Source: Acidimicrobiales bacterium | GTDB taxonomy: Bacteria > Actinomycetota > Acidimicrobiia > Acidimicrobiales > Acidimicrobilacustridaceae | Direction: 5' to 3' | DNA: 64,000 nucleotides | Assembly (NCBI GenBank): GCA_025455885.1 | Contig: JALOLR010000003.1 | Location: 1 to 64,000, forward strand | Part shown: one piece after another, positions 42,885 through 50,845 of the stretch | Position numbering within the stretch: the stretch's first letter is position 1 | How the letters are laid out: every line of letters starts with the position of its first letter | Notes under the pieces: model-generated | Database searches by the model: none | What the model was told of the DNA's origin: nothing | What the model saw: the letters and a program-made list of their open reading frames with translations, nothing else | Translations under genes and position numbers: made by a program

Positions 42885-43688
42885 ATGCGCATCAAGCCGT
42901 CTCCTCTGTCCGCGATCGTCGCGATCGTCGGCTACATGGTCGTGGTGTTCACCGTGTGGGCCGTAACCGGGCTGGACTACGACGAGGTCGGCGACACCGT
43001 CGAGAACGTCCAGAAGGGTGTGGTCCTGGCTGTCGGACTCGGTGCTGTCTACCTGGTCGTGGTCACGACGTTCCTGGGCTGGTGGAAGCCCGCGATCCAC
43101 GAGCCTCGCAAAGTCGGTAGCGGTTGGATGTGGGTGATTCCGGCGCTGCTGCTGCTCGGCGCCATCGGGAACCTGGCGTCCACGAAGTGGGGCGAGATCG
43201 AAGGTGTCGCCACCTACGCGGCCTGGTTGGCCATCGGCACCCTGTTCGTCGGCTTCTCCGAGGAGCTGCTGACCCGTGGCCTCGCGATCGTCGGTGGACG
43301 CGGTTCGATGCACGAGAAGTGGGTGTGGGTGTTCTCTGGCGCGATCTTCGCAGTGCTGCACGCGCCCAATGCGCTGTTCGGTCAGAGCGTGCCCGGCACG
43401 CTGCAGCAGATGTTCTTCGCGTTCGGCGTCGGGCTCACCTACTACGTCGTGCGACGGCTCTCCGGCACGCTGATCGTCACGATGGCGCTGCACGCAATCT
43501 GGGACTACTCGGTGTTCATCCAGGACCACTCGGTGTTGAACCTGACGGACAAGCCGGCGAACCCCAGCGGGTTCCTCCTGTACATCGCGATCGTTGTCGG
43601 CATCGTCGCCCTGGTGAAGATCCTCAAGTCCGGCGACGTCGTCGAGCCCGGCGGCGACCAGCTCGCCGCGTTCGAGACCCGTGGGTAG
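42885..43688 (+). CDS. CPBP family intramembrane metalloprotease-like protein
   Basis: A 267-residue polytopic membrane protein with about seven hydrophobic helices. It carries the CPBP/Abi motifs: FSEELLTRGLAIV (EExxxR, about 124-136), a second-motif His in AVLHAPNALFGQ (HAPN) and ALHAIWDY (HxxWD) near residue 204. The motif residues are intact, so an intramembrane protease (CaaX-type or bacteriocin immunity-type) is plausible. The ATG at 42885 with GAGG 6 bases upstream is preferred; the frame opens further back but without family-like sequence. It sits in the nucS island downstream of the toxin-antitoxin pair. A 178-base gap holds no clear promoter. Confidence 0.78.
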   Translation: MRIKPSPLSAIVAIVGYMVVVFTVWAVTGLDYDEVGDTVENVQKGVVLAVGLGAVYLVVVTTFLGWWKPAIHEPRKVGSGWMWVIPALLLLGAIGNLASTKWGEIEGVATYAAWLAIGTLFVGFSEELLTRGLAIVGGRGSMHEKWVWVFSGAIFAVLHAPNALFGQSVPGTLQQMFFAFGVGLTYYVVRRLSGTLIVTMALHAIWDYSVFIQDHSVLNLTDKPANPSGFLLYIAIVVGIVALVKILKSGDVVEPGGDQLAAFETRG

Positions 43689-43817
43689 GCAACCTGTACC
43701 AGCCTGAGTGCGGGGCTCATCAGCCGGTCTCGGTGATCGCCGTGAAGGGTCGTGGTGTGGCGTGGGCCCTGGTTCGGTCCGTCTGCCCTCAGCGCGACGC
43801 TCCGACATCGTGCGCAG

Positions 43818-44093
43818 ATGAACTCGGTGCTGAGCAAGAAGCACATGGAACTCACGCTGGCCAGCGGTGCCGAGTGGGTCGTCGTCAAGTCCGGTGCCCT
43901 GAAGCAGATCTACACCGTTCTCGACGGGGACGAACCCATCGCGAGGATGGACCTGAGGGACCTGCCGCTGAAGCGTCGCTACCCGGTCGACATCGTCGAG
44001 GGGGTGGAGCTTCCACTGGCGACAGGCCTGCTGTGGGCCATCAACTTCTCGCACCTTCGAAGGGTCTCGGGAGCGGGCGCCGCGGCGGGATAG
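43818..44093 (+). CDS. small protein of unknown function
   Basis: A 91-residue protein. MNSVLSKKHMELTLASGAEWVVVKSGALKQIYTVLDGDEPIARMDLRD suggests a small beta-sheet, followed by a helix with a hydrophobic end (ELPLATGLLWAINFSHLRRV). It looks like a fragment of a LURP-one/scramblase-like fold, but I cannot confirm this. The ATG at 43818 has no clear Shine-Dalgarno sequence. The gene ends 105 bases from the convergent nucS stop. As part of the nucS island it may be cargo. Confidence 0.5.
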   Translation: MNSVLSKKHMELTLASGAEWVVVKSGALKQIYTVLDGDEPIARMDLRDLPLKRRYPVDIVEGVELPLATGLLWAINFSHLRRVSGAGAAAG

Positions 44094-44198
44094 AGCGTCG
44101 TCAGCGGTGCCGACCCCGGTGCACGGCTCCGATCCGGGTGGAATCGTCTGCAGTTCCCGCGCCGAGACCGTCACCGAAGTGCCGGTAGGGGATGGTTC

Positions 44199-44858
44199 TC
44201 AGAACAGTTTGAGGACCTTCGATTCAATACCGCGCAGTTCGTCGTAGTCGATCTCGACGCAGTCGATTCCCCTGGATGCCGCAAGTACGCGGGACTGCCT
44301 GGTAATCGCCTGCGCCACGAACACGCCGCGCACCGGGCGCAGGTTGGGGTCGCGGTCGAGTCGTTCGAGGTACCGGGCGAGCTGCTCCACCCCGTCGATG
44401 TCGCCCCGACGCTTCACCTCGACGGCGATGGCGTTGCCGTCCGCGTCCCGGCAGAGCAGGTCGACCGGGCCCATGTCGGTGGGGAACTCCCGTCGCACCA
44501 GCACCAGGCCATCGCCGATCGTCGTCGGATCGGCGGCGAGCAGCTCCTGCAGGTGGGCCTCGACGCCGTCCTTCTGGAGCCCGGGGTCGACGCCGAGCTC
44601 GTGGGCGGAGTCGTGCAGCACCTCGTCGAGGGTGATGGTGAGCGTCTCCCCCTTGGGGTTGGTGACCACCCACCGGCCCTCCTCTTCGACGAGGCGGTTG
44701 GGGGCGTTCATCCAGTTGAGCGGCTTGTAGGCGCCGCCGTCGGCGTGGATGGCCACGCAGCCGTCGGCCTTCACCATGATCAGCCGGGTCGCGTTCGGGA
44801 GGTGCGCCGCCAGCCGTCCCTGGTAGTCGACGGAGCAGCGGGCGATCACGAGGCGCAT
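44199..44858 (-). CDS. nucS: mismatch-specific endonuclease NucS (EndoMS)
   Basis: A 219-residue NucS, which cuts both strands at mismatches and provides post-replicative mismatch repair in actinobacteria lacking MutS/MutL. The N-terminal DNA-binding domain begins [16 protein letters not shown]; the PD-(D/E)XK nuclease core has [23 protein letters not shown] (Asp...Glu-x-Lys) with further ELARYLERL-type residues. The C terminus KVLKLF is a typical beta-clamp tail. TACCCT lies 9 bases before the ATG at 44858. The last about 37 codons have low GC (56% by count) against 71% in the gene body and match a host-like remnant at 41958-42080, so they appear to have been replaced. Confidence 0.95.
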   Translation of the reverse strand: MRLVIARCSVDYQGRLAAHLPNATRLIMVKADGCVAIHADGGAYKPLNWMNAPNRLVEEEGRWVVTNPKGETLTITLDEVLHDSAHELGVDPGLQKDGVEAHLQELLAADPTTIGDGLVLVRREFPTDMGPVDLLCRDADGNAIAVEVKRRGDIDGVEQLARYLERLDRDPNLRPVRGVFVAQAITRQSRVLAASRGIDCVEIDYDELRGIESKVLKLF

Positions 44859-44934
44859 GACCGACAGAGGGTAGGGGAGCCAGGGGTACCGGATCCTCCG
44901 GTCGGTGCACTCCGCATGATGGTTCACTGTGGCG

Positions 44935-45390
44935 ATGGCCGACGTCGCGAAGTACAACCGGATCTACGCCGAGTCCCTGCAGAAGGAGGTCCCCGAGCCG
45001 ATCGAGGCCGTGGCGATGCTCAGTCGGGGCGGGCGGATGGGCACCGAGGCCCTCTACTTCGCCTCACCACTCGCAGCCATGATCAAGGGCAAGGGTGAGA
45101 AGGATCGGGCCGGCGGCCTCCCGCCCCACGCCGCCGTGGCCCTGACCGCGACCTCGGTGTACGTGTTCGCCTACAAGCCCAAGGGCCGCGGCCTGAAGGT
45201 GAAGGGCGCCCCCACCGTGTGGCGGCGCGATGCCGTGCGCATCCTCCCGACCGGCGCCGGCCACCTCGACGGGGTCTCGGTCGAACTGATCGAGACCGGC
45301 GAGGTGCTGCAGCTGGAGAACACCGCCCTGCCCGGGCTCGGCGGCTTCAACGAGGCCTTCTACGCACGGCTCGGGGCGGCGTCGACCTGA
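44935..45390 (+). CDS. conserved-looking cytoplasmic protein of unknown function
   Basis: A 151-residue soluble protein I do not recognise. It begins [33 protein letters not shown] and continues with [36 protein letters not shown], a beta-rich segment ending [25 protein letters not shown]. This resembles small PH-like or YcgR-unrelated sheets, but no family is assignable by eye. I prefer the ATG at 44935 to the GTG at 44929 because TTCACT stands 6 bases before it (44923-44928), giving a leaderless start. It is divergent from nucS, with 76 bases between. Confidence 0.6.
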   Translation: MADVAKYNRIYAESLQKEVPEPIEAVAMLSRGGRMGTEALYFASPLAAMIKGKGEKDRAGGLPPHAAVALTATSVYVFAYKPKGRGLKVKGAPTVWRRDAVRILPTGAGHLDGVSVELIETGEVLQLENTALPGLGGFNEAFYARLGAAST

Positions 45391-45405
45391 CCGTCCGGGA
45401 GGGGC

Positions 45406-47058
45406 TCAGTCGACCTCGTGACCGGACATGCGCTTCGTGATCAGCTCACGGCGTTCGCGCAGCTCCCGGTAGGTGAGCCGCTCGAGGTTGGGGTCGACGC
45501 CGAAGCCGGCCTTGACGCCACTGAAGTCGAAGTCGACCGCGGTGGGATCGACGCCGATGTCGGCGAAGATGCGCTCGCCGTGGGTCTGGGCGAAGTACAT
45601 CGAGATGTTGGCGATCTCGGCGAAGAGGTCGAGGTCGGGGGCGAGGCGGGCGATGGCACCGTCGAGGAACACCAGGTTCTTGACGTAGAGCATGAGCTCC
45701 TTGGGCATGCGGGCGCCGTAGCCGAGCAGCAGCTTCACCACCTTCTGGATCTCGTGGATCATCTCCTCGGGGCTCATCTGCGTGGGGTCGAGCGGCGGGC
45801 CCTCGAGGTCGAGATCGACGATGACCTGCTCGAGGTCGGTGTCGGGCGGCAGGGCGCCGAGGTCGCGGAGCGCGGCGAGCTGCACCCGGACGTCGTTGGT
45901 GGTGGCCCCCAGCAGCAGCCGGAGGAAGGCCAGGCGCTGGACGTCGCCCATCCTGGCCGTGATCCCGAAGTCGAGCAGCGCGGTGCGGCCGTCGGGGAGG
46001 ACGAACAGGTTCCCGCCGTGGAGGTCGCCATGGAAGATCCCGTGGATCAGGGCGCCCTCCATGAACCCGATCATCCCGGTGCGCACGACCTCGTGGGTGT
46101 CGACCCCTGCGTCCTTCATCCCGACGACGTCGTCGAAGTTGAAGCCGTCGAGCCGCTCCATCACCAGCACGCGCGGGGTGACCAGCTCGGGGTGCGGGCG
46201 GGGCACGACGTAGCCCCGCTGGCCGAGCTTCACGAAGCTCTCGGCGACGTCGAGCATGTTCTGGGCCTCGAGGCGGAAGTCGAGCTCCTCGGTGATCGTC
46301 TCGGCGAACAGCTCGACCAGCGCCGGTGGGTTGGCGAGCGCCGAGACGGGGATGCGCCCGACGAGGAACGGGGCCAACCAGGCCATGACCTCGAGGTCGG
46401 CGTGGACGAGGTGGCCCACCGTGGCCCGCTGGACCTTGACGACCACGTCCTCGCCGGTGCGCAGGGTGGCGGCGTGGACCTGGGCGATCGACGCCGCGGC
46501 CAGCGGGGTGCGGTCGAACGACGAGAACACGTCCTCGAGGGGTCGTCCGAGATCGCTCTCGACGATGGCCCGGACGTCGCTGAAGGGCTGGGCGGGTACC
46601 TGGTCGCGGCACTTCTTGAACTCCCAGACCAGTTCCTCGGGGAACAGGCCCTCGCCGGAGGAGATGATCTGCCCCAGCTTGATGTAGGTCGGCCCGAGGT
46701 GCTCGGCGGCCACTCGCAGGCGACGTGACAGTCCCAGGCGGCTCCGGTCGCGGCCGCGGTCGAGGAGGTACCAGCCCCCGAGGGCCCGCCCGAGGTGGGC
46801 CACGACGCTGAACACCCGCCGGCCCCGGGGGAGCCGGCGGGGTCGGATCAGGTCGGGGAGCTGCGCCCGGACCACCCAGCGCACCCCGTCGACACCCTCC
46901 CGCCATGGCATCGCGGCGGGCTCGACGATCCACGGCGGGTCGTCGGAGAAGGCACCGATGGCGAGGTCGGCCGGGGCGGAGGCAGGGCCGTCGGCGACCG
47001 GGGAGGGTGCGGAGGACGAGGCGGCGGTGGACGAGGCGGCGGTGGGGGGAGAAGCCAT
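45406..47058 (-). CDS. ABC1/UbiB-family protein kinase-like protein
   Basis: A 550-residue member of the UbiB/ADCK/AarF family. The signatures are GPTYIKLGQIISS (KxGQ motif, about 132-144), the Ala-rich AAASIAQVHAATLRTGEDVVVKVQR (invariant Lys), EELDFRLEAQNM, IHGIFHGDLHGGNLFVLPDG (catalytic Asp), and LLDFGITARMG (metal Asp). It may support quinone or isoprenoid lipid metabolism, as family members do. The first about 60 residues are Ala/Ser/Pro-rich and probably disordered, and there is no C-terminal membrane pair. TACACT lies 8 bases before the ATG at 47058. Confidence 0.9.
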   Translation of the reverse strand: MASPPTAASSTAASSSAPSPVADGPASAPADLAIGAFSDDPPWIVEPAAMPWREGVDGVRWVVRAQLPDLIRPRRLPRGRRVFSVVAHLGRALGGWYLLDRGRDRSRLGLSRRLRVAAEHLGPTYIKLGQIISSGEGLFPEELVWEFKKCRDQVPAQPFSDVRAIVESDLGRPLEDVFSSFDRTPLAAASIAQVHAATLRTGEDVVVKVQRATVGHLVHADLEVMAWLAPFLVGRIPVSALANPPALVELFAETITEELDFRLEAQNMLDVAESFVKLGQRGYVVPRPHPELVTPRVLVMERLDGFNFDDVVGMKDAGVDTHEVVRTGMIGFMEGALIHGIFHGDLHGGNLFVLPDGRTALLDFGITARMGDVQRLAFLRLLLGATTNDVRVQLAALRDLGALPPDTDLEQVIVDLDLEGPPLDPTQMSPEEMIHEIQKVVKLLLGYGARMPKELMLYVKNLVFLDGAIARLAPDLDLFAEIANISMYFAQTHGERIFADIGVDPTAVDFDFSGVKAGFGVDPNLERLTYRELRERRELITKRMSGHEVD

Positions 47059-47066
47059 CGGCTCCG

Positions 47067-47072
47067 AGTGTA
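47067..47072 (-). promoter_or_regulatory. -10-like box of the UbiB-type gene
   Basis: On the minus strand TACACT lies 8 bases before the ATG at 47058 in the 88-base gap after cysQ. No Shine-Dalgarno sequence is visible. Confidence 0.45.
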
Positions 47073-47125
47073 CGGAGCACCCCCGTGCATCCCCCGGCCG
47101 GGCCGTGACTGTCGCGCTCGTCCCG

Positions 47126-47149
47126 TGATCCCCGGTCCGGGCGGGATCA
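47126..47149 (-). terminator. hairpin at the cysQ 3' end
   Basis: TGATCCC (47126-47132) and GGGATCA (47143-47149) around 10 bases. The right arm contains the cysQ stop codon. It may end cysQ transcription, but the stem is short and lacks a T-run. Confidence 0.35.
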
Positions 47150-47971
47150 GGCCGGTTCGAGGCCGGCCCCCGCGACGGCCGCCAGCACGGCGTCGGCCAG
47201 CTCCGGGCGACAGATCACCAGGTCCGGGAGGTAGGGGTCGGGGTTGTTGTAGCGCAGCGGACCGCCGTCGAGGCGCGAGGCGTGCAGGCCTGCGGCGAGG
47301 GCCACCGCGGCCGGCGCGCAGTTGTCCCACTCGTACTGGCCGCCACCGTGCACGTACACGTCGGCCTCACCCCGAACGACCGCCATGGCCTTCGCCCCCG
47401 CAGAGCCCATCGGCACGAGCACGCCACCCAGCGTGTCGGCCACGGTCGTGGCCAGCGCGGGCGGACGGCTGCGGCTCACGACGAGGCGCACCGGCCTGGC
47501 CGGGTCGCGATCGGGGAGCACCGCGGGCGGCTCGGTGGAAAGGGTCAGCCCCAGCCCGGGGAGGGCCACTGCGCCGGCGGCGGGCACGCCCTCGACGGCC
47601 AGCGCCACGTGCACCGCCCAGTCGGTGCGGCCCTCGCCGTACTCCCGCGTGCCGTCGACCGGGTCGACGATCCACACGCGCGATTCGGCGAGACGGGCCT
47701 GGTCGTCCTTGCCCTCCTCGGAGAGCACGGCGTCGTCGGGGCGGGCCCGGCGCAGCTCGTCCATCAGCCACTCGTGGCTGCGGCGATCGCCCTCGTCCTT
47801 GATGGCCCGCTCGCCCGTGCCGGCGGCGTCCAGCTCGACGCGCAGCGTCACCAGGAGCTCCCCGGCGGCCGTGGCCAGGCGGCTGGCAAGCTGGTGGTCG
47901 TCGTGCGGGTCGGGGGGTGACCCCGGCTCGCCCGCTGATTGTCGAGCACTAAGGTCAGGAATTCCGTCCAC
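47147..47971 (-). CDS. cysQ: 3'(2'),5'-bisphosphate nucleotidase CysQ-like phosphatase
   Basis: A 274-residue Mg-dependent phosphatase of the inositol monophosphatase superfamily. LSEEGKDD (E-E metal site, about 102-109), the core WIVDPVDGTREYGEG (about 118-132, D-P-x-D-G-T) and the later WDNCAPAAVALAAGLHA (WDxxA) are intact. CysQ converts 3'-phosphoadenosine 5'-phosphate (PAP) to AMP and so protects sulfate activation; the role here is supported by the divergent cysDNC genes 20 bases away. The GTG start at 47971 is kept because TAGGGT lies 6 bases upstream; the first 20 residues are not family-like, so a later start is possible. Confidence 0.87.
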   Translation of the reverse strand: MDGIPDLSARQSAGEPGSPPDPHDDHQLASRLATAAGELLVTLRVELDAAGTGERAIKDEGDRRSHEWLMDELRRARPDDAVLSEEGKDDQARLAESRVWIVDPVDGTREYGEGRTDWAVHVALAVEGVPAAGAVALPGLGLTLSTEPPAVLPDRDPARPVRLVVSRSRPPALATTVADTLGGVLVPMGSAGAKAMAVVRGEADVYVHGGGQYEWDNCAPAAVALAAGLHASRLDGGPLRYNNPDPYLPDLVICRPELADAVLAAVAGAGLEPA

Positions 47972-47976
47972 ACCCG

Positions 47977-47983
47977 TACCCTA
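47977..47983. promoter_or_regulatory. shared -10 box for divergent cysQ and cysD
   Basis: TACCCTA reads TACCCT on the plus strand (9 bases before the cysD ATG at 47992) and TAGGGT on the minus strand (6 bases before the cysQ GTG at 47971). With a 20-base gap both transcripts appear to start from one overlapping pair of -10 elements, so cysQ and cysDNC could compete for RNA polymerase. Confidence 0.5.
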
Positions 47984-47991
47984 AGGCCGCC

Positions 47992-48897
47992 ATGGACTAC
48001 GAGCTGTCCCATCTCGCCGCGCTGGAAGCCGAGTCGATCCACATCTTCCGCGAGGTCGCGGCCGAGTTCGAGCGCCCGGTGCTGCTCTTCTCGGGCGGCA
48101 AGGACTCCGTGGTGATGCTGCACGTGGCCATCAAAGCCTTCGCCCCGTGTGCGCTGCCCTTCCCCGTGATGCACGTCGACACCGGCCACAACCTCCCGGA
48201 GGTCTACGAGTACATCGACGAGCTGGTCGAGAAGACCGGCGTCCGCCTCGTCGTGGCGTCGGTGGAGGAGTCGATCCGCCAGGGGCGGGTGGTGGACGAG
48301 ACGGGTCCCCGGGCGAGCCGCAACCGCCTCCAGACCACCACCCTGCTCGACGCCATCGAGGAGCACCGCTTCGACGCCGTGTTCGGCGGTGGACGGCGCG
48401 ACGAGGAGAAGGCCCGGGCCAAGGAGCGGGTCTTTTCGTTCCGCGACGACTTCGGCCAGTGGGACCCGAAGAACCAGCGCCCCGAGCTGTGGAGCCTCTA
48501 CAACGGCCGCCACAAGCCGGGCGAGCACATCCGGGTGTTCCCGCTGTCCAACTGGACCGAGCTCGACATCTGGCAGTACGTCGCCGACCAGGGCATCGAC
48601 CTGGCCCCCATCTACTACGCCCACCGGCGCGAGGTGTTCCGCCGTGACGGCATGTGGTTGGCCGTGAGCCCGTTCGTCACCGTGGCCGACGACGAGGAGG
48701 TCGTCGAGATGCAGGTCCGCTACCGCACGGTCGGCGACGCCACCTGCACCGGTGCCGTCGAGTCGGCGGCCGCCACGGTGGAGGAGGTCATCGCCGAGGT
48801 CGCCGCGACGAGGCTCACCGAGCGGGGCGCCACCCGGGCCGACGATCGTTCCTCTGAGGCGGCCATGGAAGACCGCAAGAAGGAGGGTTACTTCTGA
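47992..48897 (+). CDS. cysD: sulfate adenylyltransferase subunit 2
   Basis: A 301-residue PP-loop ATP pyrophosphatase that makes adenosine 5'-phosphosulfate from sulfate and ATP together with CysN. The PP-loop is LLFSGGKDSVVMLHVA (about 33-48). Further family motifs are HVDTGHNLPEVYEYIDE, DAVFGGGRRDEEKARAKERVFSFRD, and HIRVFPLSNWTELDIWQYVADQGIDLAPIYYAHRR. The length matches the family, and a C-terminal Glu/Lys-rich stretch is present. Its TGATGG stop/start overlaps with cysN, so expression is coupled. Promoter shared with cysQ. Confidence 0.97.
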   Translation: MDYELSHLAALEAESIHIFREVAAEFERPVLLFSGGKDSVVMLHVAIKAFAPCALPFPVMHVDTGHNLPEVYEYIDELVEKTGVRLVVASVEESIRQGRVVDETGPRASRNRLQTTTLLDAIEEHRFDAVFGGGRRDEEKARAKERVFSFRDDFGQWDPKNQRPELWSLYNGRHKPGEHIRVFPLSNWTELDIWQYVADQGIDLAPIYYAHRREVFRRDGMWLAVSPFVTVADDEEVVEMQVRYRTVGDATCTGAVESAAATVEEVIAEVAATRLTERGATRADDRSSEAAMEDRKKEGYF

Positions 48898-50159
48898 TGG
48901 CCGAGCTGCTCCGCTTCGCCACCGCCGGCTCGGTCGACGACGGCAAGTCGACCCTCATCGGTCGCCTGCTGTACGACTCGAAGGCGATCTTCGAGGACCA
49001 GCTCGAGTCGGTCGAGGCCACCAGCCGCCAGCGCGGCGACGAGTACACCAACCTGGCCCTTCTCACCGACGGGCTCCGCGCCGAGCGCGAACAGGGCATC
49101 ACCATCGACGTGGCCTACCGCTACTTCGCCACCCCGCGCCGCAAGTTCATCATCGCCGACACCCCCGGCCACATCCAGTACACGCGCAACATGGTCACGG
49201 GCTGCTCCACGGCCGACCTGACGCTCGTGCTCGTCGACGCCCGCCACGGCCTCGTCGAGCAGTCCCGCCGGCATGCCTTCCTGGCGTCGCTCCTCCGGGT
49301 CCCCCACCTCGTGCTGTGCGTCAACAAGATGGACCTCGTCGGCTACGACCAAGGTGTCTTCGACCGGATCTGCGACGAGTTCCGGGCCTTCGCCACCAAG
49401 CTCGACATCACCGACCTCACCTCGATCCCCATCTCGGCCCTCAACGGTGACAACGTCGTGCACCGCAGCGAGCACATGCCGTGGTACGAGGGGTCGTCGC
49501 TGCTCCACCACCTCGAGCAGGTCTTCATCTCCTCGGACCGCAACCTCATCGACGCCCGGTTCCCCGTGCAGTACGTGCTGCGCCCCATGAGCGGCGCACA
49601 CCACGACTACCGCGGGTATGCGGGCACCGTGGCCGGTGGGGTGTTCAAGCAGGGCGATGAGGTCGTCGTGCTGCCCTCCGGCTTCAGCAGCACCATCGCC
49701 GCCATCGACACCGCCGACGGCGCGGTCCCCGAGGCCTACGCGCCCATGTCGGTGAGCATCCGACTGACCGACGACATCGACGTCTCGCGGGGCGACATGA
49801 TCTGCCGCGCCCACAACCGCCCGCAGGTCGGTCAGGACATCGACGCCATGGTCTGTTGGATGAGCGAGTCCTCGGCGCTGCGCACCGGGTCCAAGCTGGC
49901 GTTGAAGCACACCACGCGCTCGGCGCGGGCGCTCGTCAAGGACCTGCACTACCGCCTCGACGTCAACACGCTGCATCGCGACCACGAGGCCGGCGAGCTC
50001 ACCCTCAACGAGATCGGGCGGGTCTCGCTGCGCACCACCGCCCCGTTGTTCTTCGACGACTACCGCCGCAACCGCGACACCGGCAGCTTCATCCTCATCG
50101 ACGAGGCCACCAACGCCACCGTCGGCGCGGGAATGATCCTGGGCCCGACACAGGCGTGA
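48897..50159 (+). CDS. cysN: sulfate adenylyltransferase subunit 1 (GTPase)
   Basis: A 420-residue EF-Tu-like GTPase, the regulatory subunit of ATP sulfurylase. G1 is AGSVDDGKSTLIGRLLYDSKAIFEDQ, G2 EQGITIDVAYRYFAT, G3 ADTPGHIQYTRNM and G4 CVNKMDLVGY. Domain II/III follows, with GYAGTVAGGVFKQGDEVVVLPSGF. GTP hydrolysis drives APS formation. No CysC fusion is present, because the APS kinase is a separate next gene (as in many non-mycobacterial actinobacteria). The start overlaps the cysD stop by one base (TGATG), and its end overlaps the cysC start (GTGA). Confidence 0.97.
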   Translation: MAELLRFATAGSVDDGKSTLIGRLLYDSKAIFEDQLESVEATSRQRGDEYTNLALLTDGLRAEREQGITIDVAYRYFATPRRKFIIADTPGHIQYTRNMVTGCSTADLTLVLVDARHGLVEQSRRHAFLASLLRVPHLVLCVNKMDLVGYDQGVFDRICDEFRAFATKLDITDLTSIPISALNGDNVVHRSEHMPWYEGSSLLHHLEQVFISSDRNLIDARFPVQYVLRPMSGAHHDYRGYAGTVAGGVFKQGDEVVVLPSGFSSTIAAIDTADGAVPEAYAPMSVSIRLTDDIDVSRGDMICRAHNRPQVGQDIDAMVCWMSESSALRTGSKLALKHTTRSARALVKDLHYRLDVNTLHRDHEAGELTLNEIGRVSLRTTAPLFFDDYRRNRDTGSFILIDEATNATVGAGMILGPTQA

Positions 50160-50785
50160 GCACCTCGGGCGCCGCGGGCCGCAGCCCCGACGTGGTGTGG
50201 CACGCCGGTGAAGTGGATCGCGCCGACCGGTGGTCGGCGACCGCCCTCGGCGGGGCGACGGTCTGGTTCACCGGCCTCTCGGGCTCGGGGAAGTCGTCGG
50301 TCGCCGTCGCCGTCGAGCGTCACCTGCTCGCCCGGGGACGGGCCGCCTACCTCCTAGACGGCGACAACCTCCGTCACGGGCTGAACGGCGATCTCGGCTT
50401 CTCGGCGCAGGACCGCGACGAGAACGTCCGTCGGGCTTCGGAGGTGGCGCGGCTGTTCGCCGACGCCGGCATCGTGGCGCTCGTTCCCCTGATCTCGCCC
50501 TATCGGGCCGGTCGGGAGCGGGCCCGGGCGGCGCACGCCGCCGCAGGGTTGGCGTTCGTCGAGGTGTTCGTCGACACGCCGCTCGAGCTGTGCGAGCAGC
50601 GTGACCCCAAGGGCCTCTACGCCAAGGCCCGGGCCGGCACCCTCTCGGGGATGACGGGCATCGACGACCCCTACGAGGCGCCCGTGGACCCCGAACTGAG
50701 GCTGGTGCCGTCCGACGGCGACGTCGACCACATGGCGGCCCGGGTCCTGGCCCTCCTCGACAGGGTCACCGGGCCGCGCTCCTGA
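50156..50785 (+). CDS. cysC: adenylylsulfate kinase
   Basis: A 209-residue APS kinase that phosphorylates APS at the 3' position to make PAPS. Walker A FTGLSGSGKSSVAVAVERHL (about 38-57), DGDNLRHGLNGDLGFSAQDRDENVRR (the family signature), LISPYRAGRERARAA and CEQRDPKGLYAKARAG with GMTGIDDPYEAP are all intact. The first about 30 residues are an extra, less conserved segment. The GTG start overlaps the cysN stop (GTGA), so cysDNC form one coupled operon. PAP from PAPS use would be removed by CysQ. Confidence 0.96.
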   Translation: MSTSGAAGRSPDVVWHAGEVDRADRWSATALGGATVWFTGLSGSGKSSVAVAVERHLLARGRAAYLLDGDNLRHGLNGDLGFSAQDRDENVRRASEVARLFADAGIVALVPLISPYRAGRERARAAHAAAGLAFVEVFVDTPLELCEQRDPKGLYAKARAGTLSGMTGIDDPYEAPVDPELRLVPSDGDVDHMAARVLALLDRVTGPRS

Positions 50786-50845
50786 TGGAGGGCCGCCGCG
50801 GGCGCGTCGTGATGGACTGTCGGGGACGACGAACGGGGGTGGCAC

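Larger units (their letters stand above)
42081..44320. mobile_element. accessory island inserted at the nucS 3' end (inferred)
   Basis: The limits are set by the two NucS C-terminal sequences: the displaced remnant ends near 42080, and within the intact nucS GC content jumps near 44310 (63/112 in 44199-44310, 24/30 in 44311-44340, 85/120 in 44341-44460, counted by hand). Between lie an RHH/PemK toxin-antitoxin pair, a CPBP membrane protein and a small unknown gene, all opposite to nucS. No integrase, transposase or identical att core longer than about 6 bases is visible, so the mechanism is unknown. Confidence 0.45.

Noticed and set aside
44300-44345. An identical att core at both ends of the nucS island
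   Set aside because: Comparing 44300-44345 with 42065-42105 shows no shared run longer than about 6 bases.
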